DNA of 64,000 nucleotides, taken from positions 1-64,000 of the forward strand of contig JAUQQC010000010.1 of NCBI GenBank assembly GCA_030550025.1. Direction: 5' to 3'. Positions 24,579 through 33,837 of the stretch are shown piece after piece. How positions within the stretch are numbered: the first letter of the stretch is position 1; the number at the start of each line of letters is the position of its first letter. A program made the position numbers and the translations under genes. The notes beneath the pieces were generated by a model. The model worked only from the letters and a program-made list of their open reading frames with translations. It ran no database searches and had not been told where the DNA came from. The stretch comes from Acidobacteriota bacterium (GTDB lineage: Bacteria; Acidobacteriota; Blastocatellia; HR10).

Positions 24579-25823
24579 TCATCGCTGTTCCCGTTGCATC
24601 TGGCGGGCGACCTCCTCGGCGCGGGCGAAGACGCGCAGGAAGTTCTCGCCGAGGATCTTCTTGATGTCTTGTTCGCGATAGCCGCGTTTGAGCAATTCGT
24701 AGGTGATGAGCGGCAGCTTCGAGCAATCGTCCAGGCCTTCGGGCAGACTGTCCACGCCGTCGAAGTCCGAGCCCAGACCCACGTGATCAATGCCCGCCAC
24801 TTTGACGATGTGATCAATGTGGTCGATCAACCGACTGAGCGGAGGACGCGGGACGGGATGTTCGCGAAGGAGTCGTTCAGTCTCCTGACGAAGTCGGACC
24901 GGATCGTTCGCATAGCGGGCGCGCAGTGCTTCCAATTGCGGGCGAAGCCGCTCGCGTCGCTGCGCCGTAGCCTCGTTGTAGCTTTGATCCACGAAGCCGG
25001 AGCCGAAGTTGACCATGACCACGCCACCATTTCGGGCGAGGGCGCGCAACATGTCGTCGCTCATGTTGCGCGGGATGTTGGTCAACGCGCGGGCCGAGGA
25101 GTGAGAGGCGATCACCGGGGCGCGCGTCGTCTCCAGGACGTCGTAGAAGGTCTTATCCGAGACGTGGGAGATGTCCACGAGCATCCCGAGCCGGTTCATC
25201 TCGCGCACGACCTGTCGGCCGAACTCCGTGAGTCCATTGTGGCGGGGTTGATCGCCGGAGGAATCGGCCCAGTTGTTCGTGTTCGTATGCGTGAGCGTCA
25301 TATAGCGGACGCCCAGCCGGTAGAACATGCGGAGCGCGCCCAGGCTGTCCTCGATGGCGTGCCCGCCTTCGATCCCCATGAGGACGGCGATCTTCCCCGC
25401 GCGGGCGATGCGGCGGATGTCCTCGGCCGAGAGCGCCAGCTCCAGCTCGTTCGGGTACCGCTGCAGAGCGCGATAGACGACATCAATCATATCGAGGGCG
25501 CGGCGGGCTGCCCCTCCCTCGCGCGCGTACCGCGCGGCCACGTAGATGGCGAAGAATTGGGCATCAATCCCTCCCTCCTTCATCCGAGGGATGTCCATGT
25601 GTCCGTCGCTGGCGCGCTGGCCAATATCGAATCCTTCGTCGAGCATGCGCGAGGTCACATCTGAGTGCGTGTCCACGACGATGGCCTCGCGATGGAGGCG
25701 CAACGCTTCCGCCCAGAGCTTGTCGTCCTGGGGCGACGGCAGCGGGGCATCGGCTGAGGGAATGGCATTCCCGACAAGGAAGACCGTCAGGAAGAGCGAT
25801 CCGGCGATCTTGTGCCTCATCAT
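24579..25823 (-). CDS. Secreted membrane-type dipeptidase (peptidase family M19)
   Basis: About 414 residues from the ATG at 25823, which has AGGAGG just upstream; a GTG at 25829 is also in frame. A signal peptide ends near A-D-A (residue 26). M19 motifs follow: V-D-T-H-S-D-V (metal ligands H and D), G-I-E-G-G-H-A-I-E-D-S (bridging glutamate), T-L-T-H, L-V-D-I-S-H-V-S-D, A-S-H-S-S-A-R-A-L, and L-G-S-D-F-D-G-V. The two-metal enzyme cleaves dipeptides, sometimes with D-residues, outside the cytoplasm. Its neighbours (tyrS and the GDT1 protein) give no substrate hint. Confidence 0.92.
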   Translation of the reverse strand: MMRHKIAGSLFLTVFLVGNAIPSADAPLPSPQDDKLWAEALRLHREAIVVDTHSDVTSRMLDEGFDIGQRASDGHMDIPRMKEGGIDAQFFAIYVAARYAREGGAARRALDMIDVVYRALQRYPNELELALSAEDIRRIARAGKIAVLMGIEGGHAIEDSLGALRMFYRLGVRYMTLTHTNTNNWADSSGDQPRHNGLTEFGRQVVREMNRLGMLVDISHVSDKTFYDVLETTRAPVIASHSSARALTNIPRNMSDDMLRALARNGGVVMVNFGSGFVDQSYNEATAQRRERLRPQLEALRARYANDPVRLRQETERLLREHPVPRPPLSRLIDHIDHIVKVAGIDHVGLGSDFDGVDSLPEGLDDCSKLPLITYELLKRGYREQDIKKILGENFLRVFARAEEVARQMQREQR

Positions 25824-25841
25824 CGTCACCTCCTGATGGAA

Positions 25842-27092
25842 TCATGTGGAGATCGGATCCGTCGCCTCCCGGCTCCGGATGCGCAGGAAGCGGCGCTTGC
25901 CCACCTGCAGCACAAACTCCGGTCTCACCACGATGTGAGCGCGGGGATCGGCGATACGCTCGCCATCCACCTGCACGCCGCCCTGTTCGATGAGGCGCCG
26001 CGCTTCCCGCACGGACGGCGCCAGGCCCGACTGCACGAGCAGTCGAGCCAGCTCCAGGCGAGCGCCCACGGACGCCGGGAGATGAAAGATCGGCATCTCG
26101 CTCGGGAGGCCTCGCTCGCGAAAGATGCGAATGAACTCCTCTTCGGCGCGGCGCGCGGCCTCCTCGGAGTGAAATTCCGCGACCAGACGGCGCGCCAGTT
26201 GTGCTTTCACATCGCGCGGATTCAAGCGACCGGCTTCGGCCTCCGCCCGCCATCGGGCCAGCTCTTCCGCCGGCACATCGGTCAACAGCTCATAGTACGT
26301 CCACATCACCTCGTCCGAGATGGACATGATCTTGCCGTACATCTCCTCGGGCGGCTCGGTGATGCCGATATAGTTGCCGTAGGACTTCGACATCTTCTGC
26401 ACGCCATCGGTGCCCACCAGAAGGGGCACCGTCATGACGACCTGTGGCTCCTGTCCGAATTCGCGCTGGAGATCGCGCCCAACCAGGAGGTTGAACTTCT
26501 GATCCGTCCCCCCCAGCTCAACATCCGCGTGCAGCATGACCGAGTCGTAAGCTTGCGCAACGGGGTAGAGCAATTCATGAAGGCTGATGGGCGAGCCCTC
26601 GCGCAAGCGCTTTTGGAAATCCTCCCGTTCGAGGATTTGGGCGACGGTCACTTTCGCCGTCAGGCGAATCCACTCTTCGCTGCGCAGTGCGCCGAGCCAC
26701 CGGGAGTTGAATTCGATCACCGTCCGTTCGGGATCGAGGATTTTGAAGACCTGTCGCTTGTACGTCTCGGCGTTGGCTTCGATCTCTTGGCGCGAGAGCG
26801 GCGGGCGCGTGACCGAGCGTCCCGTGGGATCGCCGATCATGCCCGTGAAATCCCCGATGAGGAAGATGACCGTGTGCCCGAGTTGCTGAAACTGCCGCAG
26901 CTTGCGCAGGACGACGGCATGCCCGAGATGCAAATCCGGTGCCGTTGGGTCGGCGCCGAGCTTCACGCGAAGCGGGCGTCCGGTCGCTTGCGAACGTTCC
27001 AACTTCCGCCGCAGATCCTCCTCGCGAATCAGATCCACGACGCCGCGCTTCAGATAGGCGAGCTGTTCCTCGATGGTCATGTCCGTTCGCAT
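25842..27092 (-). CDS. tyrS: Tyrosyl-tRNA synthetase
   Basis: 416 residues from the ATG at 27092; a second in-frame ATG at 27080 is possible, and the extension to 27392 is not protein-like. The class I motif is A-P-D-L-H-L-G-H near residue 50 and the KMSKS loop is [10 protein letters not shown] near 230. An S4 RNA-binding domain (about 350-415) opens with [10 protein letters not shown]. It charges tRNA-Tyr and belongs to the TyrRS subgroup with canonical KMSKS. Its promoter TGGAGA-N17-TAAACT faces away from that of the NosL-like gene. Confidence 0.96.
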   Translation of the reverse strand: MRTDMTIEEQLAYLKRGVVDLIREEDLRRKLERSQATGRPLRVKLGADPTAPDLHLGHAVVLRKLRQFQQLGHTVIFLIGDFTGMIGDPTGRSVTRPPLSRQEIEANAETYKRQVFKILDPERTVIEFNSRWLGALRSEEWIRLTAKVTVAQILEREDFQKRLREGSPISLHELLYPVAQAYDSVMLHADVELGGTDQKFNLLVGRDLQREFGQEPQVVMTVPLLVGTDGVQKMSKSYGNYIGITEPPEEMYGKIMSISDEVMWTYYELLTDVPAEELARWRAEAEAGRLNPRDVKAQLARRLVAEFHSEEAARRAEEEFIRIFRERGLPSEMPIFHLPASVGARLELARLLVQSGLAPSVREARRLIEQGGVQVDGERIADPRAHIVVRPEFVLQVGKRRFLRIRSREATDPIST

Positions 27093-27124
27093 CGCCGGTC
27101 CGACCCCATTTCGCGAAGAGGGGT

Positions 27125-27153
27125 AGTTTAGCACCGATCGGGCGATTTCTCCA
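27125..27153 (-). promoter_or_regulatory. tyrS promoter (TGGAGA-N17-TAAACT)
   Basis: On the minus strand TGGAGA (27153-27148) and TAAACT (27130-27125) are 17 bases apart, with about 32 bases to the start codon. It is divergent from the next promoter. Confidence 0.5.
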
Positions 27154-27167
27154 CCGGGGCGGCGCGC

Positions 27168-27197
27168 TTGGGCGCTCGTGCCTTTGGAGAGTATAAT
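27168..27197 (+). promoter_or_regulatory. Promoter of the NosL-like gene (TTGGGC-N18-TATAAT)
   Basis: A perfect TATAAT at 27192-27197 follows TTGGGC at 27168-27173 after 18 bases. The GTG start at 27227 has GGAGGGG upstream. Confidence 0.6.
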
Positions 27198-27226
27198 TTT
27201 CTCGTCATTTGCGTGGAGGGGAAACC

Positions 27227-27718
27227 GTGCGGCGCGCGACGGCAAGCGGTCTGCTCGTGATCCTCGCGTTTGGGATCGGCGGATACGTCGTCGTCTCTCG
27301 CGCGCTGCGCGAGCGCGCGGCCCTGTGTCAGGTTTGCTCTCGTCCGATCCATCGCGGGCAGATGTTCGTGCTGCAGATGCGCGATGGGGCACGCGAGCGG
27401 ACGTGTTGTCCGCGGTGTGGCCTCCACGTTCGACTTCGCGCGCCGGAGCGCGTGCGCGCGGCCTGGGCGACGGATTTCTCCTCCGGGCGATTGATCGAGG
27501 CCGAGCGAGCGATCTACGTGGAGGGGAGCGAGGTGATGACTTGCTGCCGTCCGGCGCCGCTGCGCGAGCCGGGCATCGTGTACGAGCGGCACTGGGATCG
27601 GTGTTTGCCGAGCCTCATCGCGTTTGCGCGGGAATTCGACGCGCGCGCTTTTCAAGCCGAGCACGGAGGCCGCGTGCTCACCTATGCCGAGAGTTTGGTG
27701 AGCGTCCGAGAGCGATGA
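27227..27718 (+). CDS. Membrane-anchored NosL-like metal-binding protein
   Basis: 163 residues from a GTG start that has GGAGGGG at 27215-27221. One N-terminal helix (about 5-25) is followed by C-Q-V-C-S-R-P-I-H and, some 30 residues on, C-C-P-R-C-G-L-H; then [16 protein letters not shown] and, near the end, [15 protein letters not shown]. This order matches NosL, a Cu(I)-binding accessory protein of nitrous oxide reductase. No nos gene is nearby, and the oxidase genes are 30 kb away. The methionine of the NosL C-G-M motif is replaced here. A copper-delivery role is likely but unproven. Confidence 0.7.
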   Translation: MRRATASGLLVILAFGIGGYVVVSRALRERAALCQVCSRPIHRGQMFVLQMRDGARERTCCPRCGLHVRLRAPERVRAAWATDFSSGRLIEAERAIYVEGSEVMTCCRPAPLREPGIVYERHWDRCLPSLIAFAREFDARAFQAEHGGRVLTYAESLVSVRER

Positions 27719-27727
27719 GGGGGCAGT

Positions 27728-28192
27728 ATGAATCTCTATCTCGTTCAACATGCCGAAGCGAAGCGCGAGGAGGAGGACCCCGCGCGTCCGCTGACGGAGC
27801 GGGGATGGGCGGACATCCGCAAGGTCGCCGCCTTTCTGCAAGCCCGTCCGTTGCCGCCGCTTCATGCGATCTATCACAGCGGCAAGACGCGCGCGGAGCA
27901 GACGGCTGAAGTCCTGGCCGGCGTGCTCGCGCCCATTGAGGGGTGTCGTGCGACCGATGGGTTGGAACCGCTCGCCGATCCAGCCATCTGGCTCGAACGG
28001 GTGAATGCGGCACGCGATGACCTTATGCTCGTCGGGCATCTGCCGCATTTGGATCGGTTGAGCGCGCGACTGCTCTCCGGTGGGACGATCGGTGAGGGAC
28101 TCATCGCCTTTCGCATGGGGGGGATCGTCTGCCTGCAGCGAGAAGGCGCCGCCTGGCGCTTGCGGTGGATGATCGTCCCGGAGCTTCTGTGA
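27728..28192 (+). CDS. sixA: SixA-type phosphohistidine phosphatase
   Basis: 154 residues, the SixA length. The histidine-phosphatase opening is L-Y-L-V-Q-H-A-E-A-K (H8 is the nucleophile; the usual R-H-G is Q-H-A, as in SixA), followed by L-T-E-R-G-W-A-D-I, Y-H-S-G-K-T-R-A-E-Q-T-A and L-V-G-H-L-P-H-L. SixA removes phosphate from histidine in phosphorelay or phosphotransferase proteins. It starts nine bases after the NosL-like gene and ends 12 bases before the radical SAM gene, so the three form an operon. Confidence 0.9.
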   Translation: MNLYLVQHAEAKREEEDPARPLTERGWADIRKVAAFLQARPLPPLHAIYHSGKTRAEQTAEVLAGVLAPIEGCRATDGLEPLADPAIWLERVNAARDDLMLVGHLPHLDRLSARLLSGGTIGEGLIAFRMGGIVCLQREGAAWRLRWMIVPELL

Positions 28193-28204
28193 GAGAGGAG
28201 AGGC

Positions 28205-29218
28205 ATGTGGGGAGGATGGACGACGGTCCCACGCGAGCTGCATGGAGACGGGCGGTTCCTTCTGTCCCGAAAGGATTTCACGCCCGCGTATCTGCGCACG
28301 TATGAAGAGGGGCGCTTGAAGGAGAAGGTCGAAGAAGCGCGCGAGCTGCTGCGCTCGTGCACCGTGTGTCCGCGCGATTGTCGCGTGAATCGGTTGGAGA
28401 ACCGGTTCGCCGTCTGTCGGAGTGGTCGTTGGGCGCGCGTCTCCAGCGCCTTTCCCCATTTCGGCGAGGAGGATTGCTTGCGCGGGTGGAATGGCTCGGG
28501 GACGATCTTCTTCGCCTTTTGCAATCTCCGCTGCGTCTTCTGCCAGAACTGGGAGACGAGTCAGTTGGGGGAAGGGCAGGAGCTCACCCCGGAGGAGCTG
28601 GCGGCGCTCATGCTCCGCTTGCAGGAAGAGGGGTGCCACAACATCAATTTTGTGACGCCGGAGCACGTGGTGCCACAGATTCTGGAAGCGTTGCCGCTGG
28701 CCATCGAGCGTGGGTTGCGCCTGCCGCTCGTGTACAACACGAGCGGCTACGATAGCCTCGACAGCATTCGTCTGATGGATGGCATCGTGGACGTCTACAT
28801 GCCCGATTTCAAGCTTTGGAATCCCGAGCATGCGCGAAAGTATCTGCTCGCCCGGGATTATCCGGAGGTCGCGCGCCGCGTGATCCGAGCCATGCACGAG
28901 CAAGTCGGCGAGCTGCGCGTGGATGAAGATGGGATCGCGCGACGCGGCGTCTTGGTGCGTCATCTGGTCATGCCGGGCCTCTTGGACGATACGCGCGAGA
29001 TCCTCCGGTATCTCGCTGAGGAGGTCTCCCGCGACACCTACGTCAACATCATGGACCAATATCATCCCGCTTGGAAGGCGCGCACGGATGATCGCTTCCT
29101 GGAGATCAACCGTCGGATCACCCGCAAGGAATTGGAACAAGCGTTCCTCTACGCGCGCGAGGTCGGACTCTGGCGCTTCGATGTCCGCTGGCGATGGGTT
29201 GCAGTTCGCATAGTGTGA
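28205..29218 (+). CDS. Radical SAM protein, PflA-like (pyruvate formate-lyase-activating type)
   Basis: 337 residues. The SAM [4Fe-4S] motif is C-N-L-R-C-V-F-C (C-x3-C-x2-C) in F-F-A-F-C-N-L-R-C near residue 105. Before it, C-T-V-C-P-R-D-C-R-V-N-R (about 57-68) forms a further cysteine cluster seen in this PflX/PflA-like group. Y-N-T-S-G-Y and Y-M-P-D-F-K-L-W follow. It would make a 5'-deoxyadenosyl radical, but no glycyl-radical enzyme lies nearby and the target is unknown. It is the third gene after the NosL-like protein and sixA and ends at a strong hairpin shared with the convergent HtrA gene. Confidence 0.85.
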   Translation: MWGGWTTVPRELHGDGRFLLSRKDFTPAYLRTYEEGRLKEKVEEARELLRSCTVCPRDCRVNRLENRFAVCRSGRWARVSSAFPHFGEEDCLRGWNGSGTIFFAFCNLRCVFCQNWETSQLGEGQELTPEELAALMLRLQEEGCHNINFVTPEHVVPQILEALPLAIERGLRLPLVYNTSGYDSLDSIRLMDGIVDVYMPDFKLWNPEHARKYLLARDYPEVARRVIRAMHEQVGELRVDEDGIARRGVLVRHLVMPGLLDDTREILRYLAEEVSRDTYVNIMDQYHPAWKARTDDRFLEINRRITRKELEQAFLYAREVGLWRFDVRWRWVAVRIV

Positions 29219-29220
29219 GG

Positions 29221-29255
29221 GGCCGGGCGCTTTCCGAGCTCCGAATCGCCCGGCC
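29221..29255. terminator. Bidirectional hairpin between convergent genes
   Basis: GGCCGGGCG (29221-29229) and CGCCCGGCC (29247-29255) form a perfect nine-base-pair stem with a 17-base loop between the stops of the radical SAM and HtrA genes. It lacks a clear T-tract, so termination may need Rho. Confidence 0.55.
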
Positions 29256-29266
29256 GCTCGGCGCGT

Positions 29267-30430
29267 TCAGAGATTCGCCGGTTTCTCCGTGAGCTTCACC
29301 GAGAGCGTCATGCGCTGTCGTCCTCGATAGATGGTGACGGTGATTGTATCCCCGGGGCGGAAGCGCGTGAGAATGCGCGAGATGTCGTCCACGGAGTTGA
29401 CCTTCTCTCCGTTGATCTCATAGATGATGTCGCCGCCCAAGTAGAAGAGGCGGCCGCGAATGCGCACCGGTTGATTCCCCCCGCGAATTCCCGCGCGATC
29501 CGCCGATTCCCCGGAGATGACTTGCGAGACCAACACGCCGGAGCGCACGGGCAATCCCAATTCGTCCGCCAAAGCTGAGACGGGGATCGGGAAGACGTCA
29601 ATGCCGAGCCACGGTCGGCGCACCCGGCCATAGGCGATGAGGTCGGGGACGACACGCCGCACGAGATTGACCGGAATGGCGAAGCCGATGCCCACGCTCC
29701 CACGCGACGGCGAGAGAATGGCCGTGTTCACGCCGATCATCTCGCCCCGCGAGTTCAAGAGCGGTCCTCCAGAATTCCCCGGATTAATCGAGGCATCGGT
29801 TTGAATCGCCCCTTCAATCAGGCGCCCGTTCTCGGCGCGCAGGGGGCGTCCCAGAGCGCTGATGATCCCTCGGGTGAGCGTTTGGCCGATGCCGAAGGGA
29901 TTTCCAATGGCCAGCACCTTTTGACCGACGGCCAGTTTCTCCGAATCGCCCATGCGCACGATGGTCAACTTCTCGCGCGGCGCATTGATCTTGATGACGG
30001 CCAGGTCCGTATCGGGGTCGCCACCTACGAGTGTCGCGCGGTATTCGCTACCGTCGGCCAGCGTGACGAAGAGTTGTCGGGCACCTTCGATGACGTGATA
30101 ATTCGTCACGATATGCCCCTGCTCATCAATGATCGAGCCGGAACCGCTGCCCTCCTCGGGATAGACGGCGAAGAAGTCTTGCACGAGGGTGACCGTGCGA
30201 ATATTGACAACGCCGGGCGAGACGGCCTTGTAGATCTCGACGTTGTTCCGTTCGTCCTCGGTGAGCGTCGCCGGGCCGGACGAGGCCTGTGGGAGATCGA
30301 ACGTCGGGGGCGATCCGAACAGGCTCGCCGGTCGGTCCACCCATCGCTGATAGCTGACGAACAGGCCAACGGCGATTACCCCCGAGAGAACGCCGATGAG
30401 CAAGAGGTGTCGAATCGAGAAGTGGTTCAT
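29267..30430 (-). CDS. HtrA/DegP-type serine protease with one PDZ domain
   Basis: 387 residues from the ATG at 30430, with AAGGAGG upstream. One membrane helix (about 8-27) anchors it in the inner membrane facing outward. The trypsin-like domain has the triad H in N-Y-H-V-I-E-G, D in T-D-L-A-V-I-K-I and S in N-P-G-N-S-G-G-P-L. A single PDZ domain (about 285-380) carries the L-G-G-D-I-I-Y-E-I-N-G loop, with an unusual N-Q-P-V-R-I-R-G-R insertion before it. This is the DegS/HhoA layout, for envelope protein quality control or stress signalling. Confidence 0.94.
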   Translation of the reverse strand: MNHFSIRHLLLIGVLSGVIAVGLFVSYQRWVDRPASLFGSPPTFDLPQASSGPATLTEDERNNVEIYKAVSPGVVNIRTVTLVQDFFAVYPEEGSGSGSIIDEQGHIVTNYHVIEGARQLFVTLADGSEYRATLVGGDPDTDLAVIKINAPREKLTIVRMGDSEKLAVGQKVLAIGNPFGIGQTLTRGIISALGRPLRAENGRLIEGAIQTDASINPGNSGGPLLNSRGEMIGVNTAILSPSRGSVGIGFAIPVNLVRRVVPDLIAYGRVRRPWLGIDVFPIPVSALADELGLPVRSGVLVSQVISGESADRAGIRGGNQPVRIRGRLFYLGGDIIYEINGEKVNSVDDISRILTRFRPGDTITVTIYRGRQRMTLSVKLTEKPANL

Positions 30431-30467
30431 CGTCGTGCCTCCTTGGCGAGCATCCTCCGAACTTTCA

Positions 30468-30496
30468 ATTATCCGCTTCGGCGAGCTGAGGAGCAA
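30468..30496 (-). promoter_or_regulatory. htrA promoter (TTGCTC-N17-GATAAT)
   Basis: On the minus strand TTGCTC (30496-30491) and GATAAT (30473-30468) are 17 bases apart. The -35 is identical to that of the leuS operon. Confidence 0.65.
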
Positions 30497-30513
30497 ATCG
30501 CGCATTCCGAAAT

Positions 30514-30542
30514 TTGCGCGAAGCGGCCAAGATGGCTAGACT
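30514..30542 (+). promoter_or_regulatory. hemL promoter (TTGCGC-N17-TAGACT)
   Basis: TTGCGC at 30514-30519 and TAGACT at 30537-30542 are 17 bases apart, back to back with the htrA promoter. About 30 bases of leader remain before the ATG at 30580. Confidence 0.6.
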
Positions 30543-30579
30543 ACGACTTGGTCTTCGCACGCGCGTTCGAGGAGGTGGT

Positions 30580-31872
30580 ATGCGACGGGAGCGATCGGCC
30601 GAATGGTTTCGTCGAGCGGTGCGGGTGATCCCCGGCGGCGTCAATAGTCCCGTGCGCGCGTTTCGCGCCGTCGGTGGAGAGCCAATCTTCATTTGTTCGG
30701 CCCGCGGGGCGTATCTCGAAGATGCCGATGGGAATCGCTTCATTGACTACGTGGGCTCGTGGGGGCCGATGATTCTCGGCCATGCGCATCCGGAGGTCGT
30801 GCGGGCGCTGGAGGAGGCCGTGCGGCGCGGGACGTCGTATGGCGCGCCGACCTCTTGGGAAGTGGAGATGGCGGAGGAGATTCGCCAGGCGTTGCCCTCG
30901 ATCGAGAAGGTGCGGATGACCAACTCGGGCACTGAAGCGACGATGAGCGCCATCCGGCTGGCGCGCGCGGTCACCGGACGCCGCAAGATCGTGAAGTTCG
31001 AGGGGTGTTATCACGGTCATGCCGATGCGCTTCTGGTGCGCGCGGGTTCAGGCGTCGCGACCTTGGGCTTACCCGACAGTCCGGGCGTGCTGCCCGAGCT
31101 TGCGGCGCAAACGCTCGTCATCCCGTTCAATGACGAAGGCGCGCTGGAGCAGACCTTCGAGGTGCACGGGCGAGACATCGCCGGCGTGATCATCGAGCCC
31201 GTCGTGGGAAATATGGGGTGCGTCCTTCCGAAGCCCGGCTTTTTGTCGAAAGCGCGGGAGCTGACCGAACGTCACGGCGCGCTCCTCATCTTCGATGAGG
31301 TGATCACGGGCTTTCGCGTGGGGTATCACGGCGCGCAAGGGCTCTATGGGATCCGTCCCGATCTGACGTGTCTGGGGAAGATCATCGGCGGCGGTCTGCC
31401 CGTCGGCGCCTTTGGCGGACGAGAGGAGGTCATGCGCGAGCTCGCTCCCGAAGGTCCGGTCTATCAAGCGGGCACGCTCTCGGGGAATCCCTTGGCCATG
31501 GTGGCCGGACTCACGACGTTGCGCATCCTGAGGCGGGATCGGGAGACGCTCTATCCACGGCTTGAGCACTTGACGACCCGCTTGGCCGAAGGGATCGCGA
31601 TCGAAGCCGAACGCTGCGGCGTGCCCGTTCGCGTGAATCATCTCGCTTCGATGCTCACGGTCTTCTTCACCGATCGCGAGGTCACCGATTGGACTTCAGC
31701 CGCTTCGACCGACCGCGCCCGGTTCCGACGGTTCTTCCACGCCTTGCTGGAGCGAGGGATCTATTGGCCGCCTTCGCCCTTTGAGACCGCCTTCGTGAGC
31801 GCGGCGCACGGCGAGGCGGAGATCGAGATGACCCTCGACGCCGTGCGCAATGCGCTCCGCGAGGTCGCGTGA
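30580..31872 (+). CDS. hemL: Glutamate-1-semialdehyde 2,1-aminomutase
   Basis: 430 residues from the ATG at 30580, chosen because GAGGAGGTGG lies just before it. Family signatures include I-P-G-G-V-N-S-P-V-R-A-F, N-S-G-T-E-A-T-M-S-A-I-R, G-C-Y-H-G-H-A-D, I-F-D-E-V-I-T-G-F-R, and the PLP lysine in L-G-K-I-I-G-G-G-L-P-V-G-A-F-G-G. It makes 5-aminolevulinate in the C5 heme pathway, feeding the heme enzymes encoded near 49-62 kb. Length and motifs are complete. Confidence 0.97.
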   Translation: MRRERSAEWFRRAVRVIPGGVNSPVRAFRAVGGEPIFICSARGAYLEDADGNRFIDYVGSWGPMILGHAHPEVVRALEEAVRRGTSYGAPTSWEVEMAEEIRQALPSIEKVRMTNSGTEATMSAIRLARAVTGRRKIVKFEGCYHGHADALLVRAGSGVATLGLPDSPGVLPELAAQTLVIPFNDEGALEQTFEVHGRDIAGVIIEPVVGNMGCVLPKPGFLSKARELTERHGALLIFDEVITGFRVGYHGAQGLYGIRPDLTCLGKIIGGGLPVGAFGGREEVMRELAPEGPVYQAGTLSGNPLAMVAGLTTLRILRRDRETLYPRLEHLTTRLAEGIAIEAERCGVPVRVNHLASMLTVFFTDREVTDWTSAASTDRARFRRFFHALLERGIYWPPSPFETAFVSAAHGEAEIEMTLDAVRNALREVA

Positions 31873-32035
31873 TCCATTGGAGAGTAGCTGGTCGAAGATA
31901 TTCTGGGCGAAAAGGGTTCCAAACTAGCGCTTGCTCGTCACAAGCGGGCGCAGATGGCGTCCGGGAGCATCCCGCTCTCGGGCCGCTCTTCTGGGGGCCG
32001 GCCTCACGGTATCGCGCTCGGTGTTCGTGAGGTGG

Positions 32036-32041
32036 TATACT
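32036..32041 (+). promoter_or_regulatory. Probable -10 box upstream of hutU
   Basis: TATACT lies 42 bases before the hutU start, and the ribosome-binding site GGAGG follows. No confident -35 was found. The 211 bases between hemL and hutU otherwise hold nothing I can name. Confidence 0.4.
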
Positions 32042-32083
32042 GTGAGTCGCATCAAGGGAGTTCGGAGGTGAGGAGGGGGGGAT

Positions 32084-33736
32084 ATGACCTCGCGCGTCAT
32101 TCGAGCCCCACGCGGTCGTGAACTGACGTGCAAGGGGTGGCATCAAGAGGCCGCCCTGCGCATGTTGATGAACAATCTCGATCCCGACGTGGCGGAGAAG
32201 CCCGAAGACCTCATCGTCTACGGAGGCGCGGGGAAGGCTGCGCGGAATTGGGAGTGTTTCGAGGCGCTCGTGCGCTCCCTGCGAGAGTTAGAGGACGATG
32301 AGACGCTTCTGGTACAGTCGGGCAAGCCCGTCGGCATCTTCCGCACGCACGAATGGGCGCCACGCGTGCTCATCGCCAATGCGAATCTCGTGCCCCACTG
32401 GGCGACTCTCGACGAATTCCTGCGCTTGGAAGCCCTGGGTCTCATCATGTATGGGCAGATGACGGCGGGAAGCTGGATCTACATCGGGACGCAGGGCATC
32501 GTGCAGGGGACATTCGAGACGTTCGCGGCGGTGGCCGAACGGCATTTCGGTGGCGATTTGCGCGGGCGGCTCGTCGTCTCCGGAGGGATGGGGGGGATGG
32601 GCGGCGCGCAGCCGCTGGCGGCCACGATGAACGGGGCAGCTTACTTGGGCATCGAGGTGGATCCGGCGCGTATTGAGCGGCGCATTCGGACGGGCTATTG
32701 CGATCGCATGAGCTTCGATCTGGATGAAGCCCTGCGTTGGGTGTTAGAGGCCAAAGCGCGAGGCGAAGCGCTCTCGGTCGGATTGGTGGGGAATTGTGCC
32801 GAGGTCTTGCCCGAACTCGTGCGGCGTGGCATCGTGCCCGATGTCCTCACTGATCAAACGAGTGCGCATGATCCGTTGAACGGCTATATCCCGGCTGGCT
32901 TGAGCGTGGAACAAGCGGAGGAGTTGCGACGCACGAATCCGCAGGACTACATCAAGCGCGCGTATGATTCGATCGCCCGACATGTCGAAGCCATGCTCGC
33001 GCTCAACCGCCAAGGGGCGGTCACCTTCGAGTACGGCAATAACATTCGCAAGCAGGCGGAGCTGGCGGGCGTGAGGGACGCCTTCGCGTTCCCCGGATTC
33101 GTCGTCGCCTACATCCGGCCGCTCTTCTGTCAGGGGCGAGGGCCATTCCGATGGGTGGCGCTCTCAGGCGATCCCGAGGATATTCGGAAGACGGACGAAC
33201 TGGTGTTGGAGCTGTTCCCCGAGGATCGCATCCTGCGCCGCTGGATCACGCTCGCGCGCGAGAAGGTGAGATTCCAAGGCCTGCCGGCGCGCATCTGTTG
33301 GCTCGGCTATGGGGAGCGCGCCGAATTCGGTTTGGCCATTAACGACCTGGTGCGTGAGGGGAAGCTCGCGGCGCCTATTGTCATCGGCCGCGATCATCTG
33401 GATTGCGGATCGGTCGCGTCTCCGTATCGGGAGACCGAGGGGATGAAGGACGGCAGCGATGCTATCGCCGATTGGCCGATCCTCAACGCGCTGCTCAACA
33501 CGGCCTCGGGGGCGTCTTGGGTCGCGTTCCATCACGGCGGGGGAGTGGGGATCGGGTACAGTCTACACGCCGGACAGGTGATCGTCGCCGATGGGACGAA
33601 AGAAGGGGCGGTGCGGCTCGAGCGCGTGCTCACGAACGACCCGGGGATCGGCATTGCGCGTCACGCCGATGCCGGTTATGAGGACGCGATCGCGACGGCG
33701 CGCACAAAGGGCATTAAGATCCCGATGCTCACTTGA
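32084..33736 (+). CDS. hutU: Urocanate hydratase
   Basis: 550 residues, the usual urocanase length. Signatures include [17 protein letters not shown] (N-terminus), [24 protein letters not shown], the dinucleotide loop [10 protein letters not shown], and [16 protein letters not shown], which contains the conserved cysteine. It converts urocanate to imidazolonepropionate with tightly bound NAD+ during histidine breakdown. The other hut genes are not in the window. Confidence 0.98.
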   Translation: MTSRVIRAPRGRELTCKGWHQEAALRMLMNNLDPDVAEKPEDLIVYGGAGKAARNWECFEALVRSLRELEDDETLLVQSGKPVGIFRTHEWAPRVLIANANLVPHWATLDEFLRLEALGLIMYGQMTAGSWIYIGTQGIVQGTFETFAAVAERHFGGDLRGRLVVSGGMGGMGGAQPLAATMNGAAYLGIEVDPARIERRIRTGYCDRMSFDLDEALRWVLEAKARGEALSVGLVGNCAEVLPELVRRGIVPDVLTDQTSAHDPLNGYIPAGLSVEQAEELRRTNPQDYIKRAYDSIARHVEAMLALNRQGAVTFEYGNNIRKQAELAGVRDAFAFPGFVVAYIRPLFCQGRGPFRWVALSGDPEDIRKTDELVLELFPEDRILRRWITLAREKVRFQGLPARICWLGYGERAEFGLAINDLVREGKLAAPIVIGRDHLDCGSVASPYRETEGMKDGSDAIADWPILNALLNTASGASWVAFHHGGGVGIGYSLHAGQVIVADGTKEGAVRLERVLTNDPGIGIARHADAGYEDAIATARTKGIKIPMLT

Positions 33737-33837
33737 GCGGGCGATCGGCGAGGGCACGCTTGCGACTTCATGGAGTGATCGCGTAATTTTCGCTTCCTTC
33801 AAGTTGAGCGGCGGAGATGCCGAGCTAGGAGGACGCG

